In this document: positions 46,833 through 56,380 of the stretch, piece by piece
Layout: each line of letters opens with the position of its first letter
How positions within the stretch are numbered: the stretch's first letter is position 1
Assembly: GCF_003627155.1 (NCBI RefSeq)
Contig: NZ_CP032621.1
Coordinates: forward strand, 992,001-1,056,000
Origin: Streptococcus gwangjuense
GTDB taxonomy: Bacteria > Bacillota > Bacilli > Lactobacillales > Streptococcaceae
Length of the DNA stretch: 64,000 nt
Reading direction: 5' to 3'
The notes under the pieces: model-generated
Told to the model about the DNA's origin: nothing
Seen by the model: the letters and a program-made list of their open reading frames with translations, nothing else
Database searches by the model: none
Made by a program: the position numbers and the translations under genes

Positions 46833-48119
46833 TTATTCTCCTAGCACCTTGAAGGTATTCAAGAGGTCGAATTCTGAAACCTTCTTCAATTCAGCTGAGA
46901 CATTTTCAAGTTGGGCTTTATTAATCTTGTGTGTGATGATAACGACACGCGCCTTGTCACCTTCTTTTCCATCTTGAAGGATTTGCTTGAAGGAAATATC
47001 TTGGGCATTGAAGATTTCAGCCAATTTCAAGACCTGACCTTTTGAATCTGGAGCTAAGATTGAGAAATAGTAGTTTGCTTTAACATCTTCTGGATTTGCC
47101 AAGACCAATGCACGGTTGTATTCGTTGAAGTCTTTACCGATGGTTCCATCATTCAGGCGACGAACGATACGGACAATATCTGCTACAACACTTGTTGCAG
47201 TTGGTTTTTGACCCGCACCTGGTCCGTAGTACATAGACTCACCAATACCGATAGATTCTACAAAGACAGCGTTCATTACGCCATTCACACTGGCAAGTGG
47301 ATGCGCTTTAGGAAGGAAGGTTGGAGTTACTTCTGCAGCAATACCTGAAGGAGTTTCCTCGATAGAACCAACCAATTTCACTACATAACCAAGCTCTTGA
47401 GCCACAGCTACATCTTCTGGTGTGATGTTGCGGATTCCCTTGTGAGCCACATCGTCAAAGGCAACCTTCATGCCAAAGGCAAATTGGCTCAAAATCACCA
47501 TCTTGTAGGCTGCATCAATCCCATCTACGTCATTTGTAGGGTCACTTTCTGCAAAACCTAGTCTTTGTGCTTCCGCAAGAGCATCATCGTAAGACCAGCC
47601 TTCTTCCACCATCTTGGTCATCATGAAGTTGGAAGTTCCGTTGACTACACCAAGCACACGAGTGATTTTGTCAGAAGCTAAGGAATTTGCCAAGGTACGA
47701 AGAATTGGAATCCCACCAGCTACTGCTGCTTCATAGTAAAGTGCTACCTTATTAGCTTTAGCGATTTCTAACAATTCTGCACCATGGACAGCCAAAAGGT
47801 CCTTGTTAGCAGTCACAACGTGTTTGCCAGCCTCCAAGGCACGAGTGATAAAGGTTTTAGCTGGTTCGATACGCCCCATCAATTCCACTACGATCGTAAT
47901 GTCTTGATCTGACAAAATGTCATCCACATTGGTTACAAAGTTAAAGTCATTCCCTGCTGCAAGCAAGCGGTTCTTTTCATCTTCGTCCTTGACCAATACC
48001 TTAGCAACTTCAATATCTGAATGTGCCGATTGATTGATTTTTTCTCCATTTTCCTTTAGGAGGAAAGGCACACCACTTGCAACGGTACCAAATCCTAGTA
48101 AAGCAATTTTAACTGTCAT
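46833..48119 (-). CDS. hom: Homoserine dehydrogenase
   Basis: A 428-residue enzyme: NAD(P)-binding [11 protein letters not shown], catalytic domain with [11 protein letters not shown], and a C-terminal ACT domain that usually gives threonine feedback. ATG 48119 follows GAGGAG; the frame is open to 48152. First gene of hom-thrB. Confidence 0.96.
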   Translation of the reverse strand: MTVKIALLGFGTVASGVPFLLKENGEKINQSAHSDIEVAKVLVKDEDEKNRLLAAGNDFNFVTNVDDILSDQDITIVVELMGRIEPAKTFITRALEAGKHVVTANKDLLAVHGAELLEIAKANKVALYYEAAVAGGIPILRTLANSLASDKITRVLGVVNGTSNFMMTKMVEEGWSYDDALAEAQRLGFAESDPTNDVDGIDAAYKMVILSQFAFGMKVAFDDVAHKGIRNITPEDVAVAQELGYVVKLVGSIEETPSGIAAEVTPTFLPKAHPLASVNGVMNAVFVESIGIGESMYYGPGAGQKPTATSVVADIVRIVRRLNDGTIGKDFNEYNRALVLANPEDVKANYYFSILAPDSKGQVLKLAEIFNAQDISFKQILQDGKEGDKARVVIITHKINKAQLENVSAELKKVSEFDLLNTFKVLGE

Positions 48120-48150
48120 GTTTGTCTCCTCGAAATTTTCTATTATAGCC

Positions 48151-48160
48151 ATTATAACAG
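48151..48160 (-). promoter_or_regulatory. hom-thrB extended -10 promoter
   Basis: TGT-TATAAT on the minus strand (TATAAT at plus 48151-48156), about 32 bp upstream of the start; a second TATAAT lies just downstream. Confidence 0.5.
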
Positions 48161-48210
48161 AATTTTGTGAAAATTCCTATCATAGTAATTCACTATTTCA
48201 GTATAGAAAA

Positions 48211-48236
48211 GAAAAAACGAATCAAACGATTCGTTC
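48211..48236 (-). terminator. mecA terminator
   Basis: AACGAATC (48216-48223) pairs with GATTCGTT (48228-48235); on the minus strand TTTTCTTTTC follows. Confidence 0.8.
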
Positions 48237-48270
48237 TTCTTATAATCTAGAAATAGCTTTCCAGAAATGA

Positions 48271-49008
48271 TTATCCGATTTTTTGCAGATTAAGCACTGC
48301 ATCGTGATTCATCAAGACTTGGCCATACTCTTGCAAGACTGAGCGACTGATGTCACTATCGTCCGCAAACTCGCGCATACGAGCCAACAGCCAAGCTGGA
48401 TATGGACTTGGATGATTTTCAATATCTACTAAAATGGTCAAATAATAGCGCTCGTTCATCTTGTAGAGTTCAGAAGTTTCCATCTCAAAAGTCACTGTTT
48501 TGGCAAAAGACACCAAGTCAGCCAACTTAGCAAAAGAAAGGATGTAGTAGATGTAAGGCTCTTTCTTGCTTTCAGCTTCTTGTTCAACCTGCTCCTGCTC
48601 TTCTTCCTTGGCTTCTACTTGCTCTAGAGATTGAATGGCTTCAATATCATCCTTGGTTTTGTCTGCGATGCTTTTTTCCAAGGTTTTGATAAATTCATCA
48701 GGCGACATTTGAGCCAATTCTTCCATATCTGGTAAATCCGATAAGTCTTCAAAATCTAGATTTTGGTCAATCTTTGATTTGGTTACAAAGACATCTACCT
48801 TATCAGGTTTTGGAGTCACACGAAAGCTCAACATACCTGTATCTAGAAAGCTATCAGGCATCTCTAACTCATCCAAGATAGCATAAAAGAACTCTTCTGT
48901 TTTTTCTTGAGGAACGAGAAAGTCAGCAATCTCCATTCCTCGATCCATCAAATCCTCTAAAGACATCGTGATTTTTAAAGTTGTATCACTGATTTGTTTC
49001 ATTTTCAT
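48271..49008 (-). CDS. mecA: MecA adaptor protein
   Basis: A 245-residue ClpC adaptor. An N-terminal substrate-binding domain (M-K-M-K-Q-I-S-D-T-T-L-K-I) is joined by an acidic Glu/Gln-rich linker (about 120-150) to a C-terminal domain that binds ClpC (Y-I-Y-Y-I-L-S-F, Y-G-Q-V-L-M). In streptococci MecA-ClpCP degrades ComX and shuts down competence. ATG 49008 is chosen by family comparison. Its promoter (TTGATA plus 49063-49068, TATAAT plus 49040-49045, 17-bp spacer) is visible. Confidence 0.94.
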   Translation of the reverse strand: MKMKQISDTTLKITMSLEDLMDRGMEIADFLVPQEKTEEFFYAILDELEMPDSFLDTGMLSFRVTPKPDKVDVFVTKSKIDQNLDFEDLSDLPDMEELAQMSPDEFIKTLEKSIADKTKDDIEAIQSLEQVEAKEEEQEQVEQEAESKKEPYIYYILSFAKLADLVSFAKTVTFEMETSELYKMNERYYLTILVDIENHPSPYPAWLLARMREFADDSDISRSVLQEYGQVLMNHDAVLNLQKIG

Positions 49009-49039
49009 TGCTAGTAACCTCATACTTTCAGTTCTATCT

Positions 49040-49068
49040 ATTATACTAGATTTTTACGATTTTATCAA
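49040..49068 (-). promoter_or_regulatory. mecA promoter
   Basis: TTGATA (plus 49063-49068) and TATAAT (plus 49040-49045) on the minus strand with a 17-bp spacer. Confidence 0.75.
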
Positions 49069-49105
49069 AAGAAGGCTCCTCTGTCGGGATAGATTTTCCC
49101 TAGGG

Positions 49106-49130
49106 TAACTTCTCAAAGTAACTTCCACTT
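49106..49130 (+). repeat. 25-bp repeat shared with the IS1182 scrap
   Basis: This segment (begins TAACTTCTCAAAG) matches 7525-7549 at 24 of 25 positions in the same orientation. In both places it lies next to IS debris. Confidence 0.65.
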
Positions 49131-49180
49131 GCCTGACCGAAGTGGAAATTAGTCTAAAACGGATTTTTATGGTGGAATTC

Positions 49181-49511
49181 AGTGTGAGACGTTTGAGTTA
49201 GAAATAAGGCTCACTATGACAAAATATAAACATCTTACCCTTTCAGACCGTAACGATATCCAATTAAGCTTAGAGCGCGGGGAAACCTTCAAAGCTACCT
49301 GACAATCCATTCTAAAAGACAAAACTACTGTTTCCAAAGAAGTCAAACGAAACAGACAGTCCGAGAGTCTACATGCGATAACCTTCCTTGTCCTCTACTC
49401 GACAAAGCTCCCTTTATCTGTAACGGTTTCCCTAAAAGAAGACAGAATTGTGGCTATAAGAAGATTTTATACCTAGCTAAACAAGCTCAAAAACAGTACG
49501 AACAAACTATT
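49181..49511 (+). pseudogene. IS30-family element remnant (5' end and broken transposase)
   Basis: An IS30-like terminal repeat region (AATTCAGTGTGAGACGTTTG, about 49182-49201) is followed by ATG 49216 and T-K-Y-K-H-L-T-L-S-D-R-N-D-I-Q-L-S-L-E-R-G-E-T-F-K. An in-frame TGA follows at 49300-49302, then V-S-K-E-V-K-R-N-R, a frameshift and cysteine-finger remnants. At about 49505-49512 it runs directly into flippase sequence. The catalytic half and right end are missing. Confidence 0.8.
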
Positions 49512-50282
49512 GATGAAAACTACATTTCTTATTACACCATTGCTTCCAGCATCGTTATGTTGATTGCCAGTGTCTTGAGTGGAACTATCAACATCAGTAT
49601 TCCACGTCTCGGCTACTATCTCGGTAAGAAAGACTACGAATCTTATAAAAATCTTCTGAATCAAGGTGCTTCCCTCTTTTATTTCCTTATCATTCCAACC
49701 AGTATTGGGATTATGGTATTAGGAAACTACGCAGCAGTCATCTACTCTCCTGAAAAATACCTCGAAGCAGGTATTGTGACTAGTGTCTTCGCTTTTCGTA
49801 CTATCATTTGGGCCATTGAATTAATCCTTGGTAAACAAATTATCTTCATCAACGACCACGAAAATCGTTTAACAGCCTTTTACTTCCTTGGTGATGGAGC
49901 TAATATCCTATTCAACAGTCTCTTGTATTTCAATAATATTTTTGCACCAGAGTACTACATTGCTACTACTATTATTGCAGAAACTGTAGTTGTTCTACTG
50001 GAAATTTACTTTATCAAGAAACATAAGTTGCTTGATTTAAAAGAAATCTTTATTACCTTAACACGCTATACTATTGTATCGCTCGGATTTATTCCAATCT
50101 ACTTAGCGTTTAAATTCCTTTTCCAAATCAACTCTTATACAGTCAACTTCAATATGGTACTCATGGTTCTCGCGACTGTTGCGACTTGCGGTATTTATTA
50201 TCTCTTGACGCTATTTCTTACCAAAGATAAAACACTCCACTATGAACTCAATCTTGCACTTGCTAATATTAAAAGAAATTAA
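49509..50282 (+). pseudogene. 5'-truncated polysaccharide flippase (Wzx-like)
   Basis: The frame is open from about 49509 (E-N-Y-I-S-Y-Y-T-I-A) and an internal ATG lies at 49557. The 240 or so residues match the C-terminal half of a MATE/Wzx flippase such as TacF: I-N-I-S-I-P-R-L-G-Y-Y-L-G-K-K and G-I-V-T-S-V-F-A-F-R-T-I. TacF at 54866-56353 has V-S-V-P-R-L-S-Y-Y-L-G-K-G and L-T-S-L-F-A-F-R-T-I in the same order. The N-terminal half, promoter and ribosome site are gone, replaced by the IS30 fragment. It is on the opposite strand from the adjacent teichoic-acid genes. Confidence 0.8.
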
Positions 50283-50283
50283 A

Positions 50284-50326
50284 ATAATCCCCTGCTAATA
50301 GACTATTCTACTAGCAGGGGATTTTC
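50284..50326. terminator. Bidirectional terminator between flippase relic and pce
   Basis: AATCCCCTGCTA (50286-50297) pairs perfectly with TAGCAGGGGATT (50312-50323), with T or A runs on each side. Confidence 0.88.
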
Positions 50327-50329
50327 TCA

Positions 50330-53098
50330 TTATTCCTTTGATTTCTTGTTGGAAATACTTTGATCTACAATTGAGTCCTCTTTTTGTTTTTCTGAATTAG
50401 AAGAGTTCATTTCTTTTTGTTTTTCTTGTTTATCTTCCTTATTCATATTTTCTGATTTATCAGTCAAAGTAGACGTTTCCTGTTTGTTTCTAGATTGATT
50501 TGGATTCTTATCAACAGTAACTACTTGTTTCCATACACCTTCTTCATTAACTTTATAACCATCAGGTGTTGTTGCATTCTTCAATAAAGAACCATCAGCT
50601 TGGAAATAGTACCAATTACCATCAACCTGTTTCCAACCTATTTGCATAGCTCCTGATTCTTCAAAGTAATATTGATTACCATTGACTTTATGAAGGCCAA
50701 CCAACATAATGCCATCTTCAGGATTTAGATAATACCAGACGCCTTTGTCTTTTATCCAACCAGTTTTCATGGCTCCATTTGATTCAAAGTAACGGTAATG
50801 ATTATCAAACCATTTCCAGCCAGTCTGCATGGCTCCAGACGCACTAAAGTAATATTGCTTGCCATCTACTTGATTGAGGTCAACCAACATAATGCCATCT
50901 TCAGGATTTAGATAATACCAGACGCCTTTGTCTTTTATCCAACCAGTTTTCATGGCTCCATTTGATTCAAAGTAACGGTAATGATTATCAAACCATTTCC
51001 AGCCAGTCTGCATGGCTCCAGACGCACTAAAGTAATATTGCTTGCCATCTACTTGATTGAGGCCAACCAACATAGTGCCTTCCTTAGCTTCAAGATAATA
51101 CCACTTATCATGATCTTTTAGCCAACCTGTTTGACCAATTCCTGAATCAGAATAAAAATACCAGTTCTCCTCAAGTTTCTGCCAACCAGTCTGCATGGCT
51201 CCACTTGTACTCAAAAAATAACGCAATCCACTAATCGTATGGGCACCAGTCTGCATGATACCTTCTTTGTCCAAATAGTACCATTTTTCATTATCCTTAA
51301 CCCAGCCAATCTTCATCGCACCAGAACTTGAATAGTAATACCAGTTCTTATCCATTAATTTCCAACCAATTTGCATCGCTCCACTTGTGTTTAGATAGTA
51401 ACGAATTCCACTGATTTCTTGTTTTCCGGTTAACATGATACCATCTTTGTCTAAATAATACCATATATCTTTATCTTTAATCCAGCCAGTTTGCATCGCT
51501 CCAGATGCTTCATAATAGTTCCAGTGACTATCTACCAACACCCAGCCAGTTTGCATAACACCTTCTTGATTAAAGAAATAAGTTGTTCCATTTATAATTT
51601 TTTTACCAAGTGAAGGGACTCCATTCTCATCGTAATAATACCATTTTCCTAACACTTTTTTCCAACTAGAAGGTTTCCCATTAGATTGAAGGGCACCATT
51701 AGTAGCAAAGAACATTTTTTTGCCGTTAAACTCGTGCAATCCTGTTAACATTTTTCCTTCTTTATCAAATAAATATTTTTGTCCAGAAATCTCCACTAAT
51801 TCATTATATTTCCGAGCCCCTGTAGAGGTAATATAGTACCAAAAACCGTCTTTCTTAAACCAACCGGCTTCTTGCATGCCTCCATTGTTGTTTAGGTAAT
51901 ACCAATTTCCATCAAGCTTTTCTCTAGAATCTTTCAAATGCAACCATTTGCCAGCTTGCATTTGTCCTTTTCCATTAAAGAAATAATAAACACCGTCTAT
52001 TTTTCGCCAACCAATCGTCATTTCTCCATCGAACAAGCGATATTTCCAGTAACCTTCTTCTTTATACCATTTTTCTCTAACCGTCGGTATATCGGGGAAA
52101 ACTTTCGAAACATCAGTAAACCCTTCTTCATCTATATCAAAAACAGTCGCATCTTTTGTATGACTAAAAGCTTTTACTATTTTTATATTCTTTTCTCGTA
52201 GTAGAGTCCTAGTAGATTCACGATTAATATCTGATCCACTTGTCTGAACAACAATACTTGGTAATAAATTATTAATAAAGTTAACTGTATTAGAAATGTT
52301 AGCATCATAGTGATGATTCCATTTCATCATATCTACTTTACCAATTACAGGACCTAACTTATCTTCTGCTCCCTCAGCATTATCCAAGTCACCACCCAAA
52401 TAGATTCTCTTACCTGCCACTTTCACAACTGCTACAATTGAGTTGGAATTATCATCAAATACCCTTTTTAGATTTCCATTGCTATCATACTCATTTTTAT
52501 AGTTATATAGCTGAATATCCATGGAACCCAAAGTAAAATGACTATCTGTATCTGAGATATCTTGTATCAATTTTACTCCTCGTTCTCTAGCAGTATTAAC
52601 CGCATTATCATAATTAAAAAGATTATCCCACAATCTCCATTTTGTTGTAATACGTTCATCAGCATATCGTTTTAAGTAAAATCTATCAACAGGAAAACGT
52701 TTAAGAACTTCATCTGCAGAACCAATGTGATCACTATGGACATGAGTGCCCAAGATAAAATCTAGCTTTTTAACACCAACTTGTTTCAAATGACGGAACA
52801 ATCGATCCTCTAAAACTTGGTCATTGTCCATGGTTATTCCCCACCTATCTGGATAACGTGGGTTACTTCCATCTGGGAAATCATAATCCTCACCCATATC
52901 AATTAAAGCAAAGTGTCCTCTGCTTTCTAAGAGAATAGCATCACTCCCTGACTTAGATTTTAAATTAATAAAATGGATTCGATTACCACCCCCTGCGGAA
53001 ATGGTATCCGCATCGACTGATGATAATTTGGTAGCTATAATTAAAGTACATATGAGAAAGATAAATAATATTAATTTTCTTTTCTTTAAATTCTTCAT
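50330..53098 (-). CDS. pce: Choline-binding phosphorylcholine esterase, Pce/CbpE type, with enlarged repeat region
   Basis: A 922-residue secreted protein. The signal/anchor helix is at 8-30. A metallo-beta-lactamase-fold domain (about 35-335) carries T-H-V-H-S-D-H-I-G, G-G-D-L-D-N and N-H-H-Y-D and matches pneumococcal Pce, which removes phosphocholine from teichoic-acid ends. About two dozen 20-residue choline-binding repeats follow (about 345-835), then a Pce-like T-P-D-G-Y-K-V and a charged Gln/Glu/Lys/Ser tail. Pneumococcal Pce, as I recall it, is about 627 residues with about ten repeats. It lies downstream of licD2. Confidence 0.9.
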   Translation of the reverse strand: MKNLKKRKLILFIFLICTLIIATKLSSVDADTISAGGGNRIHFINLKSKSGSDAILLESRGHFALIDMGEDYDFPDGSNPRYPDRWGITMDNDQVLEDRLFRHLKQVGVKKLDFILGTHVHSDHIGSADEVLKRFPVDRFYLKRYADERITTKWRLWDNLFNYDNAVNTARERGVKLIQDISDTDSHFTLGSMDIQLYNYKNEYDSNGNLKRVFDDNSNSIVAVVKVAGKRIYLGGDLDNAEGAEDKLGPVIGKVDMMKWNHHYDANISNTVNFINNLLPSIVVQTSGSDINRESTRTLLREKNIKIVKAFSHTKDATVFDIDEEGFTDVSKVFPDIPTVREKWYKEEGYWKYRLFDGEMTIGWRKIDGVYYFFNGKGQMQAGKWLHLKDSREKLDGNWYYLNNNGGMQEAGWFKKDGFWYYITSTGARKYNELVEISGQKYLFDKEGKMLTGLHEFNGKKMFFATNGALQSNGKPSSWKKVLGKWYYYDENGVPSLGKKIINGTTYFFNQEGVMQTGWVLVDSHWNYYEASGAMQTGWIKDKDIWYYLDKDGIMLTGKQEISGIRYYLNTSGAMQIGWKLMDKNWYYYSSSGAMKIGWVKDNEKWYYLDKEGIMQTGAHTISGLRYFLSTSGAMQTGWQKLEENWYFYSDSGIGQTGWLKDHDKWYYLEAKEGTMLVGLNQVDGKQYYFSASGAMQTGWKWFDNHYRYFESNGAMKTGWIKDKGVWYYLNPEDGIMLVDLNQVDGKQYYFSASGAMQTGWKWFDNHYRYFESNGAMKTGWIKDKGVWYYLNPEDGIMLVGLHKVNGNQYYFEESGAMQIGWKQVDGNWYYFQADGSLLKNATTPDGYKVNEEGVWKQVVTVDKNPNQSRNKQETSTLTDKSENMNKEDKQEKQKEMNSSNSEKQKEDSIVDQSISNKKSKE
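50701..51066 (-). repeat. 183-bp near-perfect tandem duplication inside pce
   Basis: Copies at 50701-50883 and 50884-51066 are nearly identical, each encoding three choline-binding repeats (61 residues, L-N-Q-V-D-G-K...D-G-I-M-L-V). The near identity at nucleotide level suggests a recent duplication. Confidence 0.88.
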
Positions 53099-53235
53099 TG
53101 TATGTCACACGTTCCTTTATCATTTCTATAAAACATAATTTTAACCCATTTTCATATCAAGCTTTGTATATGAATTGTACTGTCCTGATTTTCCAAAATA
53201 AACAACCAAAAGATTCGCTCTCTTATAAGCCTGTG

Positions 53236-54051
53236 CTACTTCTCTATCTTGCGATAAGCTCTAATACTATGACTATACCATTCTTGCATTTCCTTTGATG
53301 GTGGTGTCATATAATCCCCATACATCTGGGTTAAAAAGACATCATAATTTTTAGGAATTGGTAACATTCTTCCCTCAAACTCTGTTAAGATTAACTCTTT
53401 GAAAGTATTTATTTGGAAAACACCCTTCATTCCCTCTTTATCAACTCCAACCATTCCCTCATATTTCGGCTGTTCTACAACACTATTCTTAACTAACTTA
53501 TCTATTTTCTTATAGAAGTATCTCGGATTGACAAATCGGAGAGCGTACCAGCTACATAATCTAAGAAAATCTTTTAATTTGCTGTCACCGTGAACTGCGC
53601 GTGATTTTTTGATATAAGCTAGTTGACGAAGGGCCACATACTTATAACTCTTGTCGACAATGCTCAAATCTGTAAATCGATCAATTGGAAAGACGTCGAT
53701 AAAGAGACTGGTGTCATGACGTTTGTACTTAACATGGTCTTCGATAACGGTAGAAGTATCTAAAATCGATGCAAAATTATGGAAGTACCAAGAAGAGGTG
53801 TCATAAGAAAGAACCTTATAGCGAGGATGATCTTCTTCCTCAATAATCTTCAGTAAACGCTCATAATCTTCACGATAGAGAGAAATATCAATATCATCAT
53901 CCCATGGAATCATACCTTTGTGGCGGATAGCTCCAAGCATGGTTCCATAACTTAGAAAATAAGGAATATCATGTTTCTTACAAGTTTCATCAATATAGTC
54001 TAGCAGGGCTAGTTGAATTTCTTTAATTTCTTCTTTTTCTAAATATTGCAT
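53236..54051 (-). CDS. licD2: LicD2 phosphocholine transferase
   Basis: A 271-residue LicD-family nucleotidyltransferase-fold enzyme that places phosphocholine on teichoic-acid precursors. Motifs: Y-G-T-M-L-G-A-I-R-H-K-G, P-W-D-D-D-I-D-I-S and the C-terminal Y-G-D-Y-M-T-P-P. ATG 54051 (M-Q-Y-L-E-K) overlaps the end of licD1, whose final codons supply GGAGG. Full length and very close to pneumococcal LicD2. Confidence 0.93.
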   Translation of the reverse strand: MQYLEKEEIKEIQLALLDYIDETCKKHDIPYFLSYGTMLGAIRHKGMIPWDDDIDISLYREDYERLLKIIEEEDHPRYKVLSYDTSSWYFHNFASILDTSTVIEDHVKYKRHDTSLFIDVFPIDRFTDLSIVDKSYKYVALRQLAYIKKSRAVHGDSKLKDFLRLCSWYALRFVNPRYFYKKIDKLVKNSVVEQPKYEGMVGVDKEGMKGVFQINTFKELILTEFEGRMLPIPKNYDVFLTQMYGDYMTPPSKEMQEWYSHSIRAYRKIEK

Positions 54052-54052
54052 C

Positions 54053-54856
54053 CTAATCCTCCAATTTATAAGCGTGAAATTCATGACTGTAGAAGCGTTT
54101 TTCTTCTGGTGGTAGTGTCATATAATCTCCATAAAATTGTGTCAAAATAGTATCAAATTTTTCAGGTGCTGGAAGGCTTAAATTTTCAAAGGGTAAATCA
54201 ATTGTTTTATCAAAGGTAGCACTTGGAAAGACTTCCTTTTCCTTAAATTTAGAAGGGATAAAAGCCATGTACTGCCCATTCTTACGACTATATTTTTGAA
54301 TTTCTTTCTCGATTTTATGTGCGAAATAACGAGGAGAAACAGGGCGAAGGAGCAACCAAAAGGCTGTTCGTATCCAATCTTTTATAATGCTATCTTTATA
54401 GACAATATTTTTCTGTTTACTGAAAGACAGAAGTTTGAAGCTTTCTAGTTTATAACAAGTATCAATGACCTTAGGATCATCAAAGCGATCCATAGGGAAA
54501 ATATCGATAAAAACACCAGAATCATAGGTTTTTGTATTTCGAGTATCGATTATTTTAGTCGTACTGTCGGTTATTTTGATAAAGTTGTTAAAGTAGTTCT
54601 TATCAGTTTCTAAGGAAAGGAGCTTATATTTGCTTTTTTCCTTTTGAAAAATGTTTATAAATCGTTGGTAGTCTTCTCGAGGCATGGACAGATCAATATC
54701 GTCGTCCCAAGGAATAAAGCCCTCATGTCGAACCGCCCCAATCAGAGTACCGTAGTTAATAATATAGTTGATATTGTGCTTTTTGCAGAGAGTATCAATA
54801 TAATCCAAAATTTCTAATTCAATTTGTTTGGCATCTTCAATGCTAAGTTGTTTCAT
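54053..54856 (-). CDS. licD1: LicD1 phosphocholine transferase
   Basis: A 267-residue LicD enzyme with Y-G-T-L-I-G-A-V-R-H-E-G, P-W-D-D-D-I-D-L-S and Y-G-D-Y-M-T-L-P-P. In pneumococcus LicD1 adds the phosphocholine to the other GalNAc of the repeat. It lies 9 bp after tacF and is translationally coupled to licD2, preserving the lic2 operon order. Confidence 0.93.
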   Translation of the reverse strand: MKQLSIEDAKQIELEILDYIDTLCKKHNINYIINYGTLIGAVRHEGFIPWDDDIDLSMPREDYQRFINIFQKEKSKYKLLSLETDKNYFNNFIKITDSTTKIIDTRNTKTYDSGVFIDIFPMDRFDDPKVIDTCYKLESFKLLSFSKQKNIVYKDSIIKDWIRTAFWLLLRPVSPRYFAHKIEKEIQKYSRKNGQYMAFIPSKFKEKEVFPSATFDKTIDLPFENLSLPAPEKFDTILTQFYGDYMTLPPEEKRFYSHEFHAYKLED

Positions 54857-54865
54857 TTTAAACTC

Positions 54866-56353
54866 CTAAGATTTTTTGAATTTATTTTTTAAGGCTAGGA
54901 CATGGTTTAAAAATTCATAGAAAATGCTATCTTTGGTGAAGACAAGTAGTCCAATATAAGAGATGGCTGATAGCAAGACAATCAAACCAGTATTAATCAA
55001 AAATGGCAAATTAATGACCATATCCACAGGATACAAGAAATTAATAAGGAAGTAGATTCCTACAAAGGAAAGTGAAAAGAGCGAGTATCGAACGGTATAG
55101 CTAAAGATATGTCCTAAGTGGATGAGCTGTTTTCTATGGATGAAAATGATATAGAAAACAAGTAGAGAGGCCTCTGATAGCATAGTTGTCAGTAAGTAGT
55201 ATTCAGGAGCCACGATGTGGTTAAAAAAGAGGAGACTATTTAAGCCCAAATTGAGTAATCCTGCAAAGACTGTATAGACTGTGATTCGTTTTTCATAGCC
55301 ATTTGTAAAGAGAATTTGAGAACCAAGAATGGTATCCAGTGCCAGGATAATCGTACGAAAAGCGAAGAGAGAGGTTAAGATACCGCCTCCGATATATTTT
55401 TCACTACCATAAAGTAGGATAGCATTTGGTCCTAAAACCATGAGTCCGAAACTGAGTGGAATGATAAAGAAGTTAAAGATTCGACTTCCTCTGTTAACCA
55501 GAGAAACATAGGCTTCTTTGTCTCCTTTACCCAAATAGTAACTGAGACGAGGTACACTCACTCCGATAGCTCCTGTTACAACCCCAGCTATAACGGTCAC
55601 AATTCGCTGAGCCATGGTATAGTAACTAACGTTGACATCAATCCCTGTTTTAACGAGGAAGAGACGATCCAAAAAAGTAAAGAGCATATTGGCATTGGCA
55701 AAGACTAACATGGCTGTTAGAGGGAGAAAGAGCGGTTTAAAATCACTTATGTGAATCTTAACAAGCTTAATGTCTCTTTTAATCCAAAAATAACTAATCA
55801 GATAGTTAATCAATGTCGATAAACTCATTACAAGTGTATAGACAACAATATCGTGTTCATTTTTGACAAACAGGAAAATAGAGACCAGCATCAGGATACG
55901 GATGAAGGCAGTCTTGTAAAAGAGAAAACTGTAATTTTCCAGAGCTTCATTGACCCACTCGATTGAAAAAATCTGGGCAATGAGTTGAATCCCCATAACA
56001 AGGTAGACTTTTTTGACGATTGGATTATCTGTAAAGAAGAGAGGATAGGCTAGGATATAGACAGCGGTGGTCAAAATCGTACAAGCTATGCACAAATAAA
56101 AAAGACTAGAGAAGGTTCTATTCAGATCTTTTTTGTTATCCTTGACATTACTGATGGCCCGTAAACCGTAGTTATAGACCCCATAAGTCGCAAAGGGTAA
56201 GAAAAATGACAAAATTGTGTCGACAGAGTTGAAGTAACCATAGTCAGTACGGTCCAAGACACGCGCGACATAGGTTCCAGTTAGGATGGGAAAAATAATA
56301 TTTAAGACACGAATTCCCATATAAGATAGAGCATTTAATTTTATACTTTTCAT
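54866..56353 (-). CDS. tacF: TacF teichoic-acid repeat-unit flippase
   Basis: A 495-residue MATE/Wzx-type transporter with about fourteen helices that flips undecaprenyl-linked teichoic-acid chains. In pneumococcus TacF accepts only choline-decorated chains and so determines choline dependence. Sequence start M-K-S-I-K-L-N-A-L-S-Y-M-G-I-R-V and the whole length match that protein as I remember it. First gene of tacF-licD1-licD2; extended -10 TGA-TATAAT lies at plus 56372-56380. Confidence 0.93.
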   Translation of the reverse strand: MKSIKLNALSYMGIRVLNIIFPILTGTYVARVLDRTDYGYFNSVDTILSFFLPFATYGVYNYGLRAISNVKDNKKDLNRTFSSLFYLCIACTILTTAVYILAYPLFFTDNPIVKKVYLVMGIQLIAQIFSIEWVNEALENYSFLFYKTAFIRILMLVSIFLFVKNEHDIVVYTLVMSLSTLINYLISYFWIKRDIKLVKIHISDFKPLFLPLTAMLVFANANMLFTFLDRLFLVKTGIDVNVSYYTMAQRIVTVIAGVVTGAIGVSVPRLSYYLGKGDKEAYVSLVNRGSRIFNFFIIPLSFGLMVLGPNAILLYGSEKYIGGGILTSLFAFRTIILALDTILGSQILFTNGYEKRITVYTVFAGLLNLGLNSLLFFNHIVAPEYYLLTTMLSEASLLVFYIIFIHRKQLIHLGHIFSYTVRYSLFSLSFVGIYFLINFLYPVDMVINLPFLINTGLIVLLSAISYIGLLVFTKDSIFYEFLNHVLALKNKFKKS

Positions 56354-56371
56354 TCAATTTACCTCGTTTTT

Positions 56372-56380
56372 CATTATATC
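56372..56380 (-). promoter_or_regulatory. tacF-licD1-licD2 extended -10 promoter
   Basis: TGA-TATAAT on the minus strand (TATAAT at plus 56372-56377), about 20 bp before the start codon. Confidence 0.55.

Noticed and set aside
49557..50282. A 241-residue intact flippase-like gene
   Set aside because: The ATG is internal; homology to TacF continues upstream of it to the IS30 junction, so it is half of a larger gene.
50580..51720. Regularly spaced similar segments that could be mistaken for a CRISPR-like or satellite array
   Set aside because: They are in frame within pce and encode choline-binding repeats; unit length and sequence follow the protein repeat.
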